Shown here piece by piece: positions 8,408-16,024 of a stretch of DNA of 36,023 nucleotides. Made by a program: the position numbers and the translations under genes. Source of the DNA: Novosphingobium lindaniclasticum LE124 (lineage in GTDB: Bacteria; Pseudomonadota; Alphaproteobacteria; Sphingomonadales; Sphingomonadaceae); assembly GCF_000445125.1 (NCBI RefSeq), contig NZ_ATHL01000061.1:1-36023 (forward strand). Direction: 5' to 3'. The notes beneath the pieces were generated by a model. The model was not told the origin of the DNA and did not search any database. It saw nothing but the letters and a program-made list of their open reading frames with translations. Position 1 is the first letter of the stretch; each line of letters begins with the position of its first letter.

Positions 8408-9445
8408 TCAGCCGTCGAAGCGCCAGCGCACCGTTTCCCCGGCATGGAACGGAACCACGCGGATCTCGCCCTCGACGATAACCTCGGGCACGACCACGTC
8501 TTCGCGGGTCAGCGTGACGGTGCCTTCGTTCAGCGGCAAGCCGTAGAAGTTCGGGCCATGCTCGGAAGCGAAACCTTCCAACCGGTCCAGCACGCCTTCC
8601 TCCTCGAAGACCTGCGCGTAGCTTTCCAGCGCATAGGGCGCGTTGAAAATCCCGGCGCAGCCGCAGGCCGCTTCCTTGCGGCCGATCATGTGCGGCGCGC
8701 TGTCGGTGCCGAGGAAGAACTTCGGCGATCCCGACACACCCGCCTTGCGCACGGCCAGGCGGTGCTGTTCGCGCTTGGCAATGGGCAGACAATAGGCGTG
8801 CGGGCGAATGCCGCCGTCGAAGATCGCGTTGCGGTTGATGATCATGTGCTGGGGCGTGATCGTGGCAGCGATCTGCGGCCCGCTACCCGCCACGAAATCC
8901 ACCGCTTCGGACGTGGTGATATGTTCGAGCACGATCTTGAGCGCCGGATAGTCGCGGACGAGCGGCGCCAGCACCCGCTCGATGAACACCGCTTCCCGGT
9001 CGAAGATATCGACATCACGGTCCGTGACTTCGCCGTGGATAAGCAGCGGCATGCCGATCCGCTGCATGGTTTCCAGGACGCCGGTGAGCTTGCGGATGTC
9101 AGTGACGCCATGCGCGGAATTGGTGGTGGCATGGGCCGGGTAGAGCTTGCAGGCGGTGAACACGCCTTGTTCGTGGCCCCGTGCGATTTCCGCCGGATCG
9201 GCATCGTCGGTCAGATAGCCGACCATCAGCGGCGTGAAGTCCGCACCGGCCGGAAGCGCCTTCAGGATCCGTTTGCGATAGTCCTCTCCTGCGGCAACGG
9301 TGATGACCGGCGGCGTCAGGTTTGGCATGACGATGGCGCGGGCGAACTGGCGCGCGGTGTAGCCGACCACGGCCTCCAGCATCTCGCCATCGCGGAGATG
9401 GACATGCCAGTCGTCAGGGCGGCGGATGGTGATCTGTGTGGTCAT
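8408..9445 (-). CDS. pyrC: Dihydroorotase (pyrC, class II)
   Basis: The 345-aa enzyme closes N-carbamoyl-aspartate to dihydroorotate in de novo pyrimidine synthesis. The zinc-binding HVH is at residues 14-16 (DDWHVHLRDG), and the lysine expected to be carbamylated is K100 (ACKLYPAHATTN). Further blocks include LIHGEV, LEHIT and GTDSAPH. Length and motifs match the E. coli-type (class II) homodimeric enzyme. It is transcribed leftward after the NTF2-like gene with an 85-bp gap, so it may be read through from the catabolic genes or have its own promoter there. It is the only clear housekeeping gene in this part of the window. Confidence 0.96.
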   Translation of the reverse strand: MTTQITIRRPDDWHVHLRDGEMLEAVVGYTARQFARAIVMPNLTPPVITVAAGEDYRKRILKALPAGADFTPLMVGYLTDDADPAEIARGHEQGVFTACKLYPAHATTNSAHGVTDIRKLTGVLETMQRIGMPLLIHGEVTDRDVDIFDREAVFIERVLAPLVRDYPALKIVLEHITTSEAVDFVAGSGPQIAATITPQHMIINRNAIFDGGIRPHAYCLPIAKREQHRLAVRKAGVSGSPKFFLGTDSAPHMIGRKEAACGCAGIFNAPYALESYAQVFEEEGVLDRLEGFASEHGPNFYGLPLNEGTVTLTREDVVVPEVIVEGEIRVVPFHAGETVRWRFDG

Positions 9446-9505
9446 GCCCGGCGCTCTACGCGCTTGCGGGCACGACGTCGATTCCGGATTTTGTCTCCGC
9501 CCAAG

Positions 9506-9545
9506 AGCCCTTGGGTCAGCAGCCCTTGGGTCAGCAGCCCTTGGG
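9506..9545. repeat. 15-bp tandem duplication across a stop codon
   Basis: AGCCCTTGGGTCAGC occurs at 9506-9520 and 9521-9535, followed by a partial third unit at 9536-9545. On the minus strand one unit reads Pro-Lys-Gly-Cys-stop, so the end of the NTF2-like gene (stop at 9531-9533) is repeated in frame just downstream with a second TGA at 9516-9518. Confidence 0.9.
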
Positions 9546-9959
9546 CGCCTGCTGCCGGTGGATGTTGCGGAACGAGCGGCTCTTGAACAGCCACTCGCCG
9601 CCGATCTTCACGCAAGTGTCCTCGTAGACGCCCCGATCGCGCAAGGTCACGCCGTCCTGGTCATAGACTTCGGCGGTATAGCTGCGCATCGTCGCGGTGT
9701 TGCCGGACACTTCGATCGATCCCGGCCAGGCTTCGAACATGATGCCGGGGTAGGCCTTCATCGCCTCGGTCCACATCGCGACTATGGCCGCGCGGCCCTT
9801 GGTGGTGCCGATCTCGGGATAGTCCGGCAGCGACCATTCGGCGTCTTCCGCCCAGGTGTCACCCCAATCCTGCGGATCCCGGCGCGTAACCGCGTCGGCA
9901 TAAGTCTCCAGCAGTTCGCGCAAGGCGAGACGGTCTTCGCAAGGTCCGGTGTACGGCAT
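9531..9959 (-). CDS. SnoaL/NTF2-like domain protein
   Basis: The 142-aa protein has the alpha+beta cone fold seen in SnoaL-like polyketide cyclases, ketosteroid isomerase and small subunits of ring-hydroxylating dioxygenases. Features are an N-terminal helix (ALRELLETYADAVTRRD), the D..W....FAEDAEW-type block (here WGDTWAEDAEWSLPD), and a C-terminal strand pair (GEWLFKSRSF). GGAG abuts the ATG at 9965 with no spacing, while the second in-frame ATG at 9959 has normal spacing, so I chose 9959. It starts 13 bp after the Rieske gene stop and belongs to the same operon. It could be an isomerase, dehydratase or non-catalytic subunit; the sequence does not decide. Its stop codon lies in a 15-bp tandem repeat. 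Confidence 0.85.
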   Translation of the reverse strand: MPYTGPCEDRLALRELLETYADAVTRRDPQDWGDTWAEDAEWSLPDYPEIGTTKGRAAIVAMWTEAMKAYPGIMFEAWPGSIEVSGNTATMRSYTAEVYDQDGVTLRDRGVYEDTCVKIGGEWLFKSRSFRNIHRQQAPKGC

Positions 9960-9972
9960 CGTCATCTCCTTC

Positions 9973-10323
9973 TCAGGCTTCCACCGGACGCTCGTCCGGC
10001 CCGGGGGGCGTTTCAGGCACGGCGACCTCGATCATCCCGCGCTCGATGCGAAGTTCGAAGCGGCGCAAGTCGGCATAGGCGCCGCCGATGCAGCGCCCGG
10101 TCGCCGCCTCGAAGCGCGCTCCGTGCAGCGGGCACATGATCGCCCCGCGCCGCACCTTGCCGCCGGAGAGCAGCGCCGCCTGGTGCGTGCAGCGGTCGTT
10201 GACGGCATTGAAGCCCTCGTCCGTGCGCACGACCAGCACGCTCCAGCCGGCGATACGCGCCGCCAGCTTGCCTTCTTCCGGGAAATCGGCCTCAGCGACC
10301 AGCGGGTGCCAGAGATCGGTCAT
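9973..10323 (-). CDS. Rieske [2Fe-2S] ferredoxin-like protein
   Basis: The 116-aa protein carries a single Rieske domain with the ligand pairs C45-x-H47 and C64-x-x-H67 (CTH and CPLH), which bind a [2Fe-2S] cluster. Proteins of this size act as soluble electron carriers to Rieske non-haem oxygenases, or as small Rieske subunits. No oxygenase large subunit or ferredoxin reductase is present in the window. The ATG at 10323 fits the domain boundary. A TTG at 10341 in the same frame has a better AGGAAAG site and would overlap the preceding reductase by 14 bp. Either start implies translational coupling to the upstream gene. Confidence 0.88.
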   Translation of the reverse strand: MTDLWHPLVAEADFPEEGKLAARIAGWSVLVVRTDEGFNAVNDRCTHQAALLSGGKVRRGAIMCPLHGARFEAATGRCIGGAYADLRRFELRIERGMIEVAVPETPPGPDERPVEA

Positions 10324-10327
10324 CAGT

Positions 10328-11335
10328 TCATATCCGGACAAGAGTCTTTCCTATGGTACGGCCGGACATCAGGTCGATGAAGGCCTCCGGGAGTTTCTCG
10401 AAACCGTCCCGGACATTGGCGAGCGGCTTCAGCTTGCCTTGCGCGACCCAGGCATCGAGTTCGGCCTGGGCCTGGGACAGCACTTCGGGATAGTCGTAAG
10501 TGATGAAGCCCTGCATGCGGATGCGGTTGACCACCAGTTGCCAGAGCGTCCTGACGCCGTGGGGGTGATCGGCATCGTTGTATTGGCCGACCATGCCGCA
10601 GACCGCGACGCGGCCGTGAAGGCGCATCAGCGGCAGCACCGCCTCCAGCACCTCGCCGCCGACGTTGTCGAAATAGACGTCCACGCCCTCGGGTGCGGCC
10701 CGGGCGATTTCGGCTGCGATGTCCGGCGTGGCGCGATAGTCGATCGCGGCATCGAAGCCGAGGTCGCGGATCACCGCCGCCTTCTCCGCCGATCCGACCA
10801 AGCCGATCACCCTGCACCCCCGGGCCTTGGCGATCTGTCCCACCGTAGAACCGGTCGCCCCCGCCGCTGCGCTGACCACCACGGTCTCGCCCGGCTTCGC
10901 CTCACCCACGGCGAAGAGGCCGACCCAGGCCGTCAGCCCGACCGGCCCGAGCGCGCCCATGTAGTGATGCAGTTCCGTGTCGGCTTGCCGGTGGACCTTC
11001 TCCAGCCCCCAGGCATCGCCGGACAGCACGTAGTGATCGGACCATGTCGCGAAAGCGCGCACCAGCGTGCCCACCGGATAGTCCGCGTGGTTGGAGACGA
11101 TCACCTCGCCCAGCGACATGCCCTTGATCGGGGCGCCGATCGCCACGGGTTCGACATAGCTCGGCCTGTCGTCCAGGAAGCCCCGGATCGCGGGGTCGAC
11201 CGAACCGACGCGCATCGCCACCAGGAATTCCCCCTGGCCGAGATCTGCCGCCTCGGTCTCCTGAAGTGCGAAGTCTTCCGGCACCGGCACCCCGTGAGGC
11301 CGCCTTGCCAGAACGATCTGTCTGACCTTTCCCAT
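10328..11335 (-). CDS. MDR-family NADP-dependent oxidoreductase, paralogue 3
   Basis: The 335-aa zinc-less MDR reductase is the third of the type in the window. Motifs include SAAAGATGSTVG for NADPH binding, GLVGSAEK, DNVGG and C-terminal GKTLVRI. Family members reduce alpha,beta-unsaturated carbonyls. It leads a minus-strand operon with the Rieske and NTF2-like genes, and its stop codon overlaps the start region of the Rieske gene. It is divergent from a second NTF2-like gene at 11440. Substrate unknown. Confidence 0.9.
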   Translation of the reverse strand: MGKVRQIVLARRPHGVPVPEDFALQETEAADLGQGEFLVAMRVGSVDPAIRGFLDDRPSYVEPVAIGAPIKGMSLGEVIVSNHADYPVGTLVRAFATWSDHYVLSGDAWGLEKVHRQADTELHHYMGALGPVGLTAWVGLFAVGEAKPGETVVVSAAAGATGSTVGQIAKARGCRVIGLVGSAEKAAVIRDLGFDAAIDYRATPDIAAEIARAAPEGVDVYFDNVGGEVLEAVLPLMRLHGRVAVCGMVGQYNDADHPHGVRTLWQLVVNRIRMQGFITYDYPEVLSQAQAELDAWVAQGKLKPLANVRDGFEKLPEAFIDLMSGRTIGKTLVRI

Positions 11336-11439
11336 CCCGCCAGCTTAACCGCGCGGCGGCCGCCGGTACTGCTAGTCGAAACGCTAGGTTCGGTGATTTC
11401 ACGCCTTTGTCACAGTCCGGCGCGGGAGAAGGAGTGACC
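11336..11439. promoter_or_regulatory. Divergent promoter region with CTAG inverted repeat
   Basis: This short gap lies between a minus-strand reductase and a plus-strand NTF2-like gene. GCTAGTCGAAACGCTAG at 11371-11387 has CTAG arms around an 8-nt centre. It recalls, loosely, the GGCTA/TAGCC arms of the palindrome at 1477-1492. It may be an operator, but this is weak. Confidence 0.3.
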
Positions 11440-11850
11440 ATGACCATGAGCCCCGAGCAGATGATCGATTTCGTCGACCGCCTCTATGCCGCCACCGGCG
11501 CGGGCGATTGGGAAGCGGCGGCTGACATGCTCACCGACGATTTCGTCGCCCATGAAGCGGACAGCCTGCCGATGGCCGGCGCCTATCGCGGCCGGAACGC
11601 CCTGCAGGAACTCTACGCCAAAGTCATGGGAATGTGCGACGTCGTCGCGCTGGACCGAATCGAGACGACGGTCGGCGGAGACTACGCCGTCACCATCCTC
11701 TCTCTGCGCTTTGCCGATCCGGCGCTCGCCCCCGCCGAGATTTGCGAGCGGTTCCGTTTTCGCGGTGACAAATGCTGCGAGATCAAGCCCTTCTACTATG
11801 ACCCGGCACCCTTCATCGCCGCCTGCAAGGCCAAGGCGGCAGCGATCTGA
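11440..11850 (+). CDS. SnoaL/NTF2-like (ketosteroid isomerase-type) protein
   Basis: The 136-aa NTF2-fold protein begins with a helical block (MIDFVDRLYAATGAGDWEAA), then the DDFVAHE and AYRGRNALQELYAKV blocks usual in SnoaL-like domains, and ends in FRGDKCCEIKPFYYDP. Such proteins may be isomerases, hydrolases or cyclases, or may lack activity. The ATG at 11440 follows GGAGAAGGAG; a TTG further upstream at 11407 is less likely. It is transcribed away from the MDR/Rieske/NTF2 operon and is likely part of the same pathway. It is distinct in sequence from the NTF2-like protein at 9531. Confidence 0.85.
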   Translation: MTMSPEQMIDFVDRLYAATGAGDWEAAADMLTDDFVAHEADSLPMAGAYRGRNALQELYAKVMGMCDVVALDRIETTVGGDYAVTILSLRFADPALAPAEICERFRFRGDKCCEIKPFYYDPAPFIAACKAKAAAI

Positions 11851-12111
11851 CGCAATTCCCGCACTTTCGCATCGTCGTTGCGACCGGGGCGAAAGGCGCA
11901 GCCCGCCCCGCACGAGTTCTCGCATGAAATCAACGCAAAAAGGGCCCGGTGCGTCCCGTTCGCCAACCTTGGCAGCGGCCTAAATGGCAGGAATCGGTGC
12001 TTCGGCGCGAGAGAAATGCACAGGAAGCCTCGCCGGAGCGTTCTTTATCGACGCTGAAATGTTATGCTCGTCTCGCCAGCTATCGGCAAAACACTCAGGA
12101 CGGGATTACGA

Positions 12112-12423
12112 ATGCCGAAGGACGCAACGGTTTACTCCATCGATTCCACGACTGCCCGGACTGCCTCATCCAGACCGAGCTTAAACGATCAACTCTCCAG
12201 CGTGCTGGACGATCTGCGCGCGCGGATCGTGGAGGCGGACGAGATCACGCTGGAGTTCGACGGCAAGCTCCACGTCCACCTCGACGTCAAGGCGGGCGAG
12301 GATCTTCCCCTCGTGGAGGCCAAGCTGGCCGAACTCGGCAACGGCATGTTCTCGCAGATCGGCAGGGGTGCAACGCCCAACCACCCCTTCTCGCACCGCG
12401 TTAGTGCGCTGGTGACAATCTGA
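12112..12423 (+). CDS. Small protein of unknown function
   Basis: I do not recognise this 103-aa protein. It has a Thr/Ser-rich N-terminus, then a helical stretch (LNDQLSSVLDDLRARIVEAD) and a short beta-like segment (EITLEFDGKLHVHLDV), ending in a Gly/Pro-containing tail. There is no signal peptide or membrane segment. The ATG at 12112 has only a weak GGACGGGA upstream, and an in-frame ATG at 12064 is possible. The 261 bp before it (11851-12111) hold no other gene I can support. It converges on the L,D-transpeptidase gene. Confidence 0.55.
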   Translation: MPKDATVYSIDSTTARTASSRPSLNDQLSSVLDDLRARIVEADEITLEFDGKLHVHLDVKAGEDLPLVEAKLAELGNGMFSQIGRGATPNHPFSHRVSALVTI

Positions 12424-12430
12424 TCTACAC

Positions 12431-12468
12431 AACCGCCGCGCGCCGGATCTCCGTGCGATCCGGCGGTT
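12431..12468. terminator. Hairpin between convergent genes
   Basis: AACCGCCG at 12431-12438 pairs with CGGCGGTT at 12461-12468. An alternative inner hairpin, CGCCGGAT/ATCCGGCG, is at 12441-12448 and 12458-12465. It separates the convergent genes ending at 12423 and 12476. There is no clear T-run, so terminator function is likely from position but not certain. Confidence 0.45.
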
Positions 12469-12475
12469 CGATGTC

Positions 12476-13180
12476 TCAGGCCAGCTTGGCCGCGTAGATC
12501 AGCCGGCCTTCGCCCAAGTGGTCGAACGCCTTGGAGAGCAGGCTGTCTCCCACCGCAAGGCAGCCCTGGCTGCGGCCGAGCTTGCCGTGAGCACCGATCA
12601 TGTTCGGCTCGGCATACCAGGCACCATGGATGACGATGGCGCGTTCCAGCGCGTTGCTGTTGGTGGCATCCAGCCCGACCAGGCGCTGCGACCGACCATG
12701 CGCGCCGTAATAGTAATCGGTAGTGAGATAAGCGCCCTCGCTGCTGGCGTTGGAGCCCGGCCGGTTCGAGAAGCGCTGCAACCACCCCGTATGACCCGGA
12801 TCCGACCCGCTGCCGTGGGCGACCGGAAGCGAGGTGATCTTCCGGTTTTCCAGGTCCACGAGGTGGAAGCGCGGCTGCGAGGAGGATGCGGAGAAATCCA
12901 CGACGCCGATCCGGTCGCGCTTGACCCGCCGGCCATGGCGGTCCAACGCCTGCATCGCGGCGTCGAACAGCCCCGGCCGGATGCCCAGCGGCTGAAACGG
13001 CGCGGGAACCTGCGGCAGGGCAGCCGGCGCCACGGGCGCGACGGTGCCCGGCTTGGGCAGGACGAGCGACGGCGCGCGCGGACGCTCCGGCAAGGCGGAG
13101 GAAATCGCACGGGCTGCGGAGGATGATGTCGCTGCGAACGCGGTGGCGGCAACGATCAGATTGCGACGGCTGAATTTCAT
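12476..13180 (-). CDS. Murein L,D-transpeptidase catalytic-domain family protein
   Basis: The 234-aa protein belongs to the YkuD_2-type family. It has the catalytic signature GRSQGCLAV with Cys207 and an upstream IHGAWY with His185, so it is expected to cross-link peptidoglycan or attach proteins to it in the periplasm. The N-terminus has SRRNLIV followed by an Ala-rich hydrophobic stretch (residues 4-26), which looks like a Tat signal peptide. A Pro/Ala-rich linker (residues 31-66) precedes the domain. The ATG at 13180 is chosen because the Tat-like signal starts there; the frame is open to 13243 but the extra residues would bury the signal. It is divergent from an HTH gene across 106 bp. 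Confidence 0.88.
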   Translation of the reverse strand: MKFSRRNLIVAATAFAATSSSAARAISSALPERPRAPSLVLPKPGTVAPVAPAALPQVPAPFQPLGIRPGLFDAAMQALDRHGRRVKRDRIGVVDFSASSSQPRFHLVDLENRKITSLPVAHGSGSDPGHTGWLQRFSNRPGSNASSEGAYLTTDYYYGAHGRSQRLVGLDATNSNALERAIVIHGAWYAEPNMIGAHGKLGRSQGCLAVGDSLLSKAFDHLGEGRLIYAAKLA

Positions 13181-13286
13181 ATCCGCGACGCCATATAGCG
13201 ATTCCGTCGGCAAAGTCTTGGCCCTATTTGTCGCGTTCGCCACAAGCTCTTGTCCCTGCTACGAAAGACGAAAAGGACTATACACC

Positions 13287-13745
13287 ATGACGTCAGGCCG
13301 ATCCGCTGCACTTTCGAGCGAGGACTATCGCCTGGCAGTCGCCTCGATCATCCGTAACCTGCAGAAGAACGAGGATTTGTCGGACGCCCAACTGGCTACC
13401 CGGCTGGATTGCTCCATCGGGACGATCCGCAATGCCCGCAATCGCGCCACCAGCATCGACGCGCTGATCCTGGTGCGAATCGAACGGGAGTTCGGGCCGG
13501 GCGCGATCGACCCTTTCCTTGCGCTGGGACAGGTTCGCGCGGTGCCGCTGGCCAAGGCCGTCCTGCCGATGGATCCGGTCCTGGCCATCGTGGAAGCGCT
13601 GCACCGGATCGTCGAAGTGCAGTCGGTGGACAGCGAAGGCGGCGCAAGGATCACGCCGACGGAGCTGCGCAAGATCATCGAGGAACTGCGTCACGGCCGC
13701 ACCGCTCTCGACGCGCTGATCGCCCGGGCGGAAGCTATCCGCTGA
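13287..13745 (+). CDS. Helix-turn-helix DNA-binding protein
   Basis: The 152-aa protein has an N-terminal HTH-like region at about residues 30-70 (LSDAQLATRLDCSIGTIRNA), resembling XRE-type domains: a scanning helix, a turn and a recognition helix rich in Thr, Arg and Asn. The C-terminal half is helical (LRKIIEELRHGRTALDALIA) and may mediate dimerisation. The ATG at 13287 follows AAGGA. It is divergent from the L,D-transpeptidase gene. Repeated ACGAAA-type motifs lie just upstream (13261-13275) and downstream (13759-13800) and might be binding sites, which is speculation. The target is unknown. Confidence 0.7.
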   Translation: MTSGRSAALSSEDYRLAVASIIRNLQKNEDLSDAQLATRLDCSIGTIRNARNRATSIDALILVRIEREFGPGAIDPFLALGQVRAVPLAKAVLPMDPVLAIVEALHRIVEVQSVDSEGGARITPTELRKIIEELRHGRTALDALIARAEAIR

Positions 13746-13746
13746 C

Positions 13747-13758
13747 CGTTTGCAAACG
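13747..13758. promoter_or_regulatory. 12-bp palindrome CGTTTGCAAACG
   Basis: A perfect palindrome lies directly after the stop codon of the HTH gene and about 150 bp before the membrane-anchored regulator. Its size suits an operator for a dimeric HTH protein. Several CGAAAA/GAAAACG motifs follow to 13800. Confidence 0.35.
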
Positions 13759-13905
13759 TCCGAAAACGAGACGCGATTAGACGAAAAGGGTTGAAAACGA
13801 CAGGTTTATCGGCACGGAAGACGTGACGGCCTCCGTCTCCCACCCGCTTGAGCGTCCGGAAGCGAAAAGCTAGGCTGACGATCGGAGGAGGGTTTACGAA
13901 GCGGC

Positions 13906-15267
13906 ATGATCTCAGACGAACGCCGGTTGGATGGCTGGAAAGCGATAGCGGCTTATTTCGGCAGAGACCGTACCACGGTCGCGCGCTGGGCGCGGGAGCG
14001 AGGCCTGCCGATCCACCAGCTTCCCGGCGGCAAGCAAAAGACCGTCTTCGCCTATTGCCACGAACTTGCCGAATGGGAGCGCCGCAATCGCAGCGGTGAC
14101 GCGGGTGCTGCCGCGCCGCCGCCATGCGTGGTCGATGAGGCTCCCCTCCCCTTGGCGCTTGCACCCACGCCCCTCCGGACGCGGCGCTTATGGGCGGCGG
14201 GGCTGGTGCTGGCGTCGGCGCTGGTCGCCGTGCTGGGTGTCCTGCTGCTTGACCGTCAACAACCCGCCAGCGAGCCGCTTCCCCCGGATGCCGCAGCCGC
14301 CCGGGACTTCATTGCCGCACGAGACGCCTGGGCCCATCGCCGCCCCCAGGATCTCGAAACCGCGATCCGGCTTTACGGCGCCGTCATCGCGCAGCAGCCG
14401 AACTACGCGCCCGCCCGCGCCGGTCTTGCCGAGACCTGGTTGGTCTACCGCGAATATGGCCGGGTCAGCGACGCGGAGGCCTTCGGCAAAGCCCGGATCG
14501 CGGCAGACAAGGCGCTCGAACTCGATCCCGGCTTGGCCAGCGCCCTTCGCGCCGAAGGCTTCATCGATTATTGGTGGGACAACGATCCCGCAGCCGCCCT
14601 GCAAGCTTTCGCCGCCGCGCTGCGCCGGAACGACGCGGATGGACTCACCCATTTCTGGCTCGCCAACATCCTTTCCGATCTGGGCGAGTTCGCGCCGGCC
14701 GAACGCCATTACCAGCGCGCGGTGGCGCTCCTGCCGGGCTCGCAGCCCATCGCCGTCGAACACGCCTGGGCCAAATGGCAAGCCGGGCGCGATGCGGAAG
14801 CCCTGGCGACACTGCGCGAACTCAAGCAGACCTATCCTCAGGACGCGACGATCAGCAGTTGCCTGTCCTGGATATATCTGGGGCGCGGAGACATAAGCGG
14901 ATTCGCCCGGGAATTCGCGGACTTTGCGCGGCTGCGCGGCGGTCCCGGAATACAGCGCCTGGCCTCGAGAATGACGGCGGCGGTCCGGAACGATCCGGCT
15001 CACGCCCATCGCATCATGATCGAGGACGCGCTGGCCGAAATCGCTGAAGGTGGACGCCGCATCCGCCAGTCGCCGGCGTTTTATGCGTCCTCGATGAAGG
15101 ATCGGGAGGCGCTGATACGGCTCCTGCGCGAAGCGGTGGTGCTGGGAGAACGTTGGTATTCCCGGCCCGTCACGCGCCGTATCGAACGGGACTGGCCGGG
15201 CGACAGGGACGTTCAGAGCTTGCTGTCGCAGCTCGTTCCCCCCGTCCCGAATGTTGCGATACCGTGA
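13906..15267 (+). CDS. Membrane-anchored HTH regulator with TPR domain
   Basis: The 453-aa protein has three parts. An N-terminal winged/excisionase-like HTH spans about residues 8-58 (LDGWKAIAAYFGRDRTTVAR, then WARERGLPIHQLPGG). A Pro/Ala linker leads to one transmembrane helix at about residues 95-115. The rest is a tetratricopeptide-like helical domain, with repeats such as AIRLYGAVIAQQPNYAPARA and AERHYQRAVALLPGSQPIAV. The layout is that of a CadC/ToxR-type one-component sensor: DNA-binding domain in the cytoplasm and TPR sensor in the periplasm, with a different HTH. The family of its targets is unknown. The ATG at 13906 lies 13 nt after GGAGGAGGG, a rather long spacing. Confidence 0.8.
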   Translation: MISDERRLDGWKAIAAYFGRDRTTVARWARERGLPIHQLPGGKQKTVFAYCHELAEWERRNRSGDAGAAAPPPCVVDEAPLPLALAPTPLRTRRLWAAGLVLASALVAVLGVLLLDRQQPASEPLPPDAAAARDFIAARDAWAHRRPQDLETAIRLYGAVIAQQPNYAPARAGLAETWLVYREYGRVSDAEAFGKARIAADKALELDPGLASALRAEGFIDYWWDNDPAAALQAFAAALRRNDADGLTHFWLANILSDLGEFAPAERHYQRAVALLPGSQPIAVEHAWAKWQAGRDAEALATLRELKQTYPQDATISSCLSWIYLGRGDISGFAREFADFARLRGGPGIQRLASRMTAAVRNDPAHAHRIMIEDALAEIAEGGRRIRQSPAFYASSMKDREALIRLLREAVVLGERWYSRPVTRRIERDWPGDRDVQSLLSQLVPPVPNVAIP

Positions 15268-15429
15268 GGGCTCGTGCCTGTTTCAACTGTGAGCAGCTTT
15301 ATCTGTATACTTCTGACCATATCCGGTCTGCACAGACAAGACCTATCGCCTTGACTCATTAACATAAATCAGCGCCGTTCGGCAATTTACAGCAATTTGC
15401 ATCACCAGCGAATCGCCCCTGTTGGTATA

Positions 15430-15564
15430 GAACTTTGCTCCTGGGCGTCGGGGGGAGCGATCCTGCAAGGGATCGCTGGATCGGGGGATCTGAGACCAGG
15501 CCGGCGCTTCAGATGCGACCCAAAAACTGGCCCCGCTGGCATGAGTCCTGCGGGGCTACTTTTT
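15430..15564 (+). ncRNA. Candidate structured small RNA
   Basis: This stretch between two genes holds three successive hairpins: AGCGATCC/GGATCGCT (15456-15477), ATCTGA/TCAGAT (15488-15514), and a GC-rich terminator stem with T-run (15530-15564). A TATAGA at 15426-15431 could be a -10 element, but no good -35 is seen. The 288-bp gap (15268-15555) has no gene I can support. It could equally be a long 3' UTR of the TPR regulator. The 5' end given here is a guess. Confidence 0.4.
15522..15564. terminator. Bidirectional Rho-independent terminator
   Basis: GCCCCGC at 15530-15536 pairs with GCGGGGC at 15550-15556. T-runs lie at 15560-15564 on the plus strand and, through AAAAA at 15522-15526, on the minus strand. 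It ends the minus-strand MerC-domain gene, whose TAG stop touches the stem, and any plus-strand transcript from the left. Confidence 0.8.
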
Positions 15565-15996
15565 GATGGTAGCCATGGCGTTGCAGCCTGTCTGCGCCGT
15601 CCGCTTGCGCCAGTTCCACGCATGGCCGGCGACCAGCAGCGCACTTCCTGCGACTGTCAGCCCCACTTCGCTCAGTGGAGCGATCGGCAGGAAAACCCCC
15701 ATGACCAGGCACGCGATACCCGCCACGCCGAACAGGGCCGGTCCGACCGCTCCATGTCGCTGATAGCCCAGCAGGAATGCCGCCAAGGCCGCCGGCACGA
15801 CCAGCCCGAGCGCGACGATATGGAACAGTTCGGACTGGAAGAACGTGCCGAGCAGCCCCGGCAGCAGGAACAGAAGCAGCGGCAGGGCGAGACAGTGGAT
15901 CATGCAGAGCGTGGACGCCGAGATCGCTGCCGACTCCACGAAGTCCGTGAAGAACCGCCCTGGCTCCCGATCCAGGGTTTCGCATTGCTCGCTCAT
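15556..15996 (-). CDS. MerC-domain membrane protein, putatively Zur-controlled
   Basis: The 146-aa protein has about four hydrophobic segments and the MerC-domain signature LCMIHC with Cys31 and Cys35 in the first helix, followed by LALPLLLFLLPGL. MerC was described as a mercury transporter of the inner membrane. Here no mer genes are present, and a near-consensus Zur box lies 28 bp upstream, so a role in zinc handling is more likely; that is inference. The ATG at 15996 is chosen because MSEQ leads into the domain; a longer frame to 16041 would run through the Zur box. The stop overlaps a bidirectional terminator. Confidence 0.85.
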   Translation of the reverse strand: MSEQCETLDREPGRFFTDFVESAAISASTLCMIHCLALPLLLFLLPGLLGTFFQSELFHIVALGLVVPAALAAFLLGYQRHGAVGPALFGVAGIACLVMGVFLPIAPLSEVGLTVAGSALLVAGHAWNWRKRTAQTGCNAMATIKK

Positions 15997-16024
15997 GGGG
16001 AAGGCTCCGGCTTGTTTTCCAGTT

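Noticed and set aside
7886..9586. Plus-strand open frame spanning the TBDR end and pyrC
   Set aside because: It crosses a strong terminator and lies opposite pyrC, whose motifs are unambiguous.
15430..15564. Riboswitch
   Set aside because: No plus-strand gene follows closely and no known aptamer core was recognised; a small RNA or 3' UTR is more likely.
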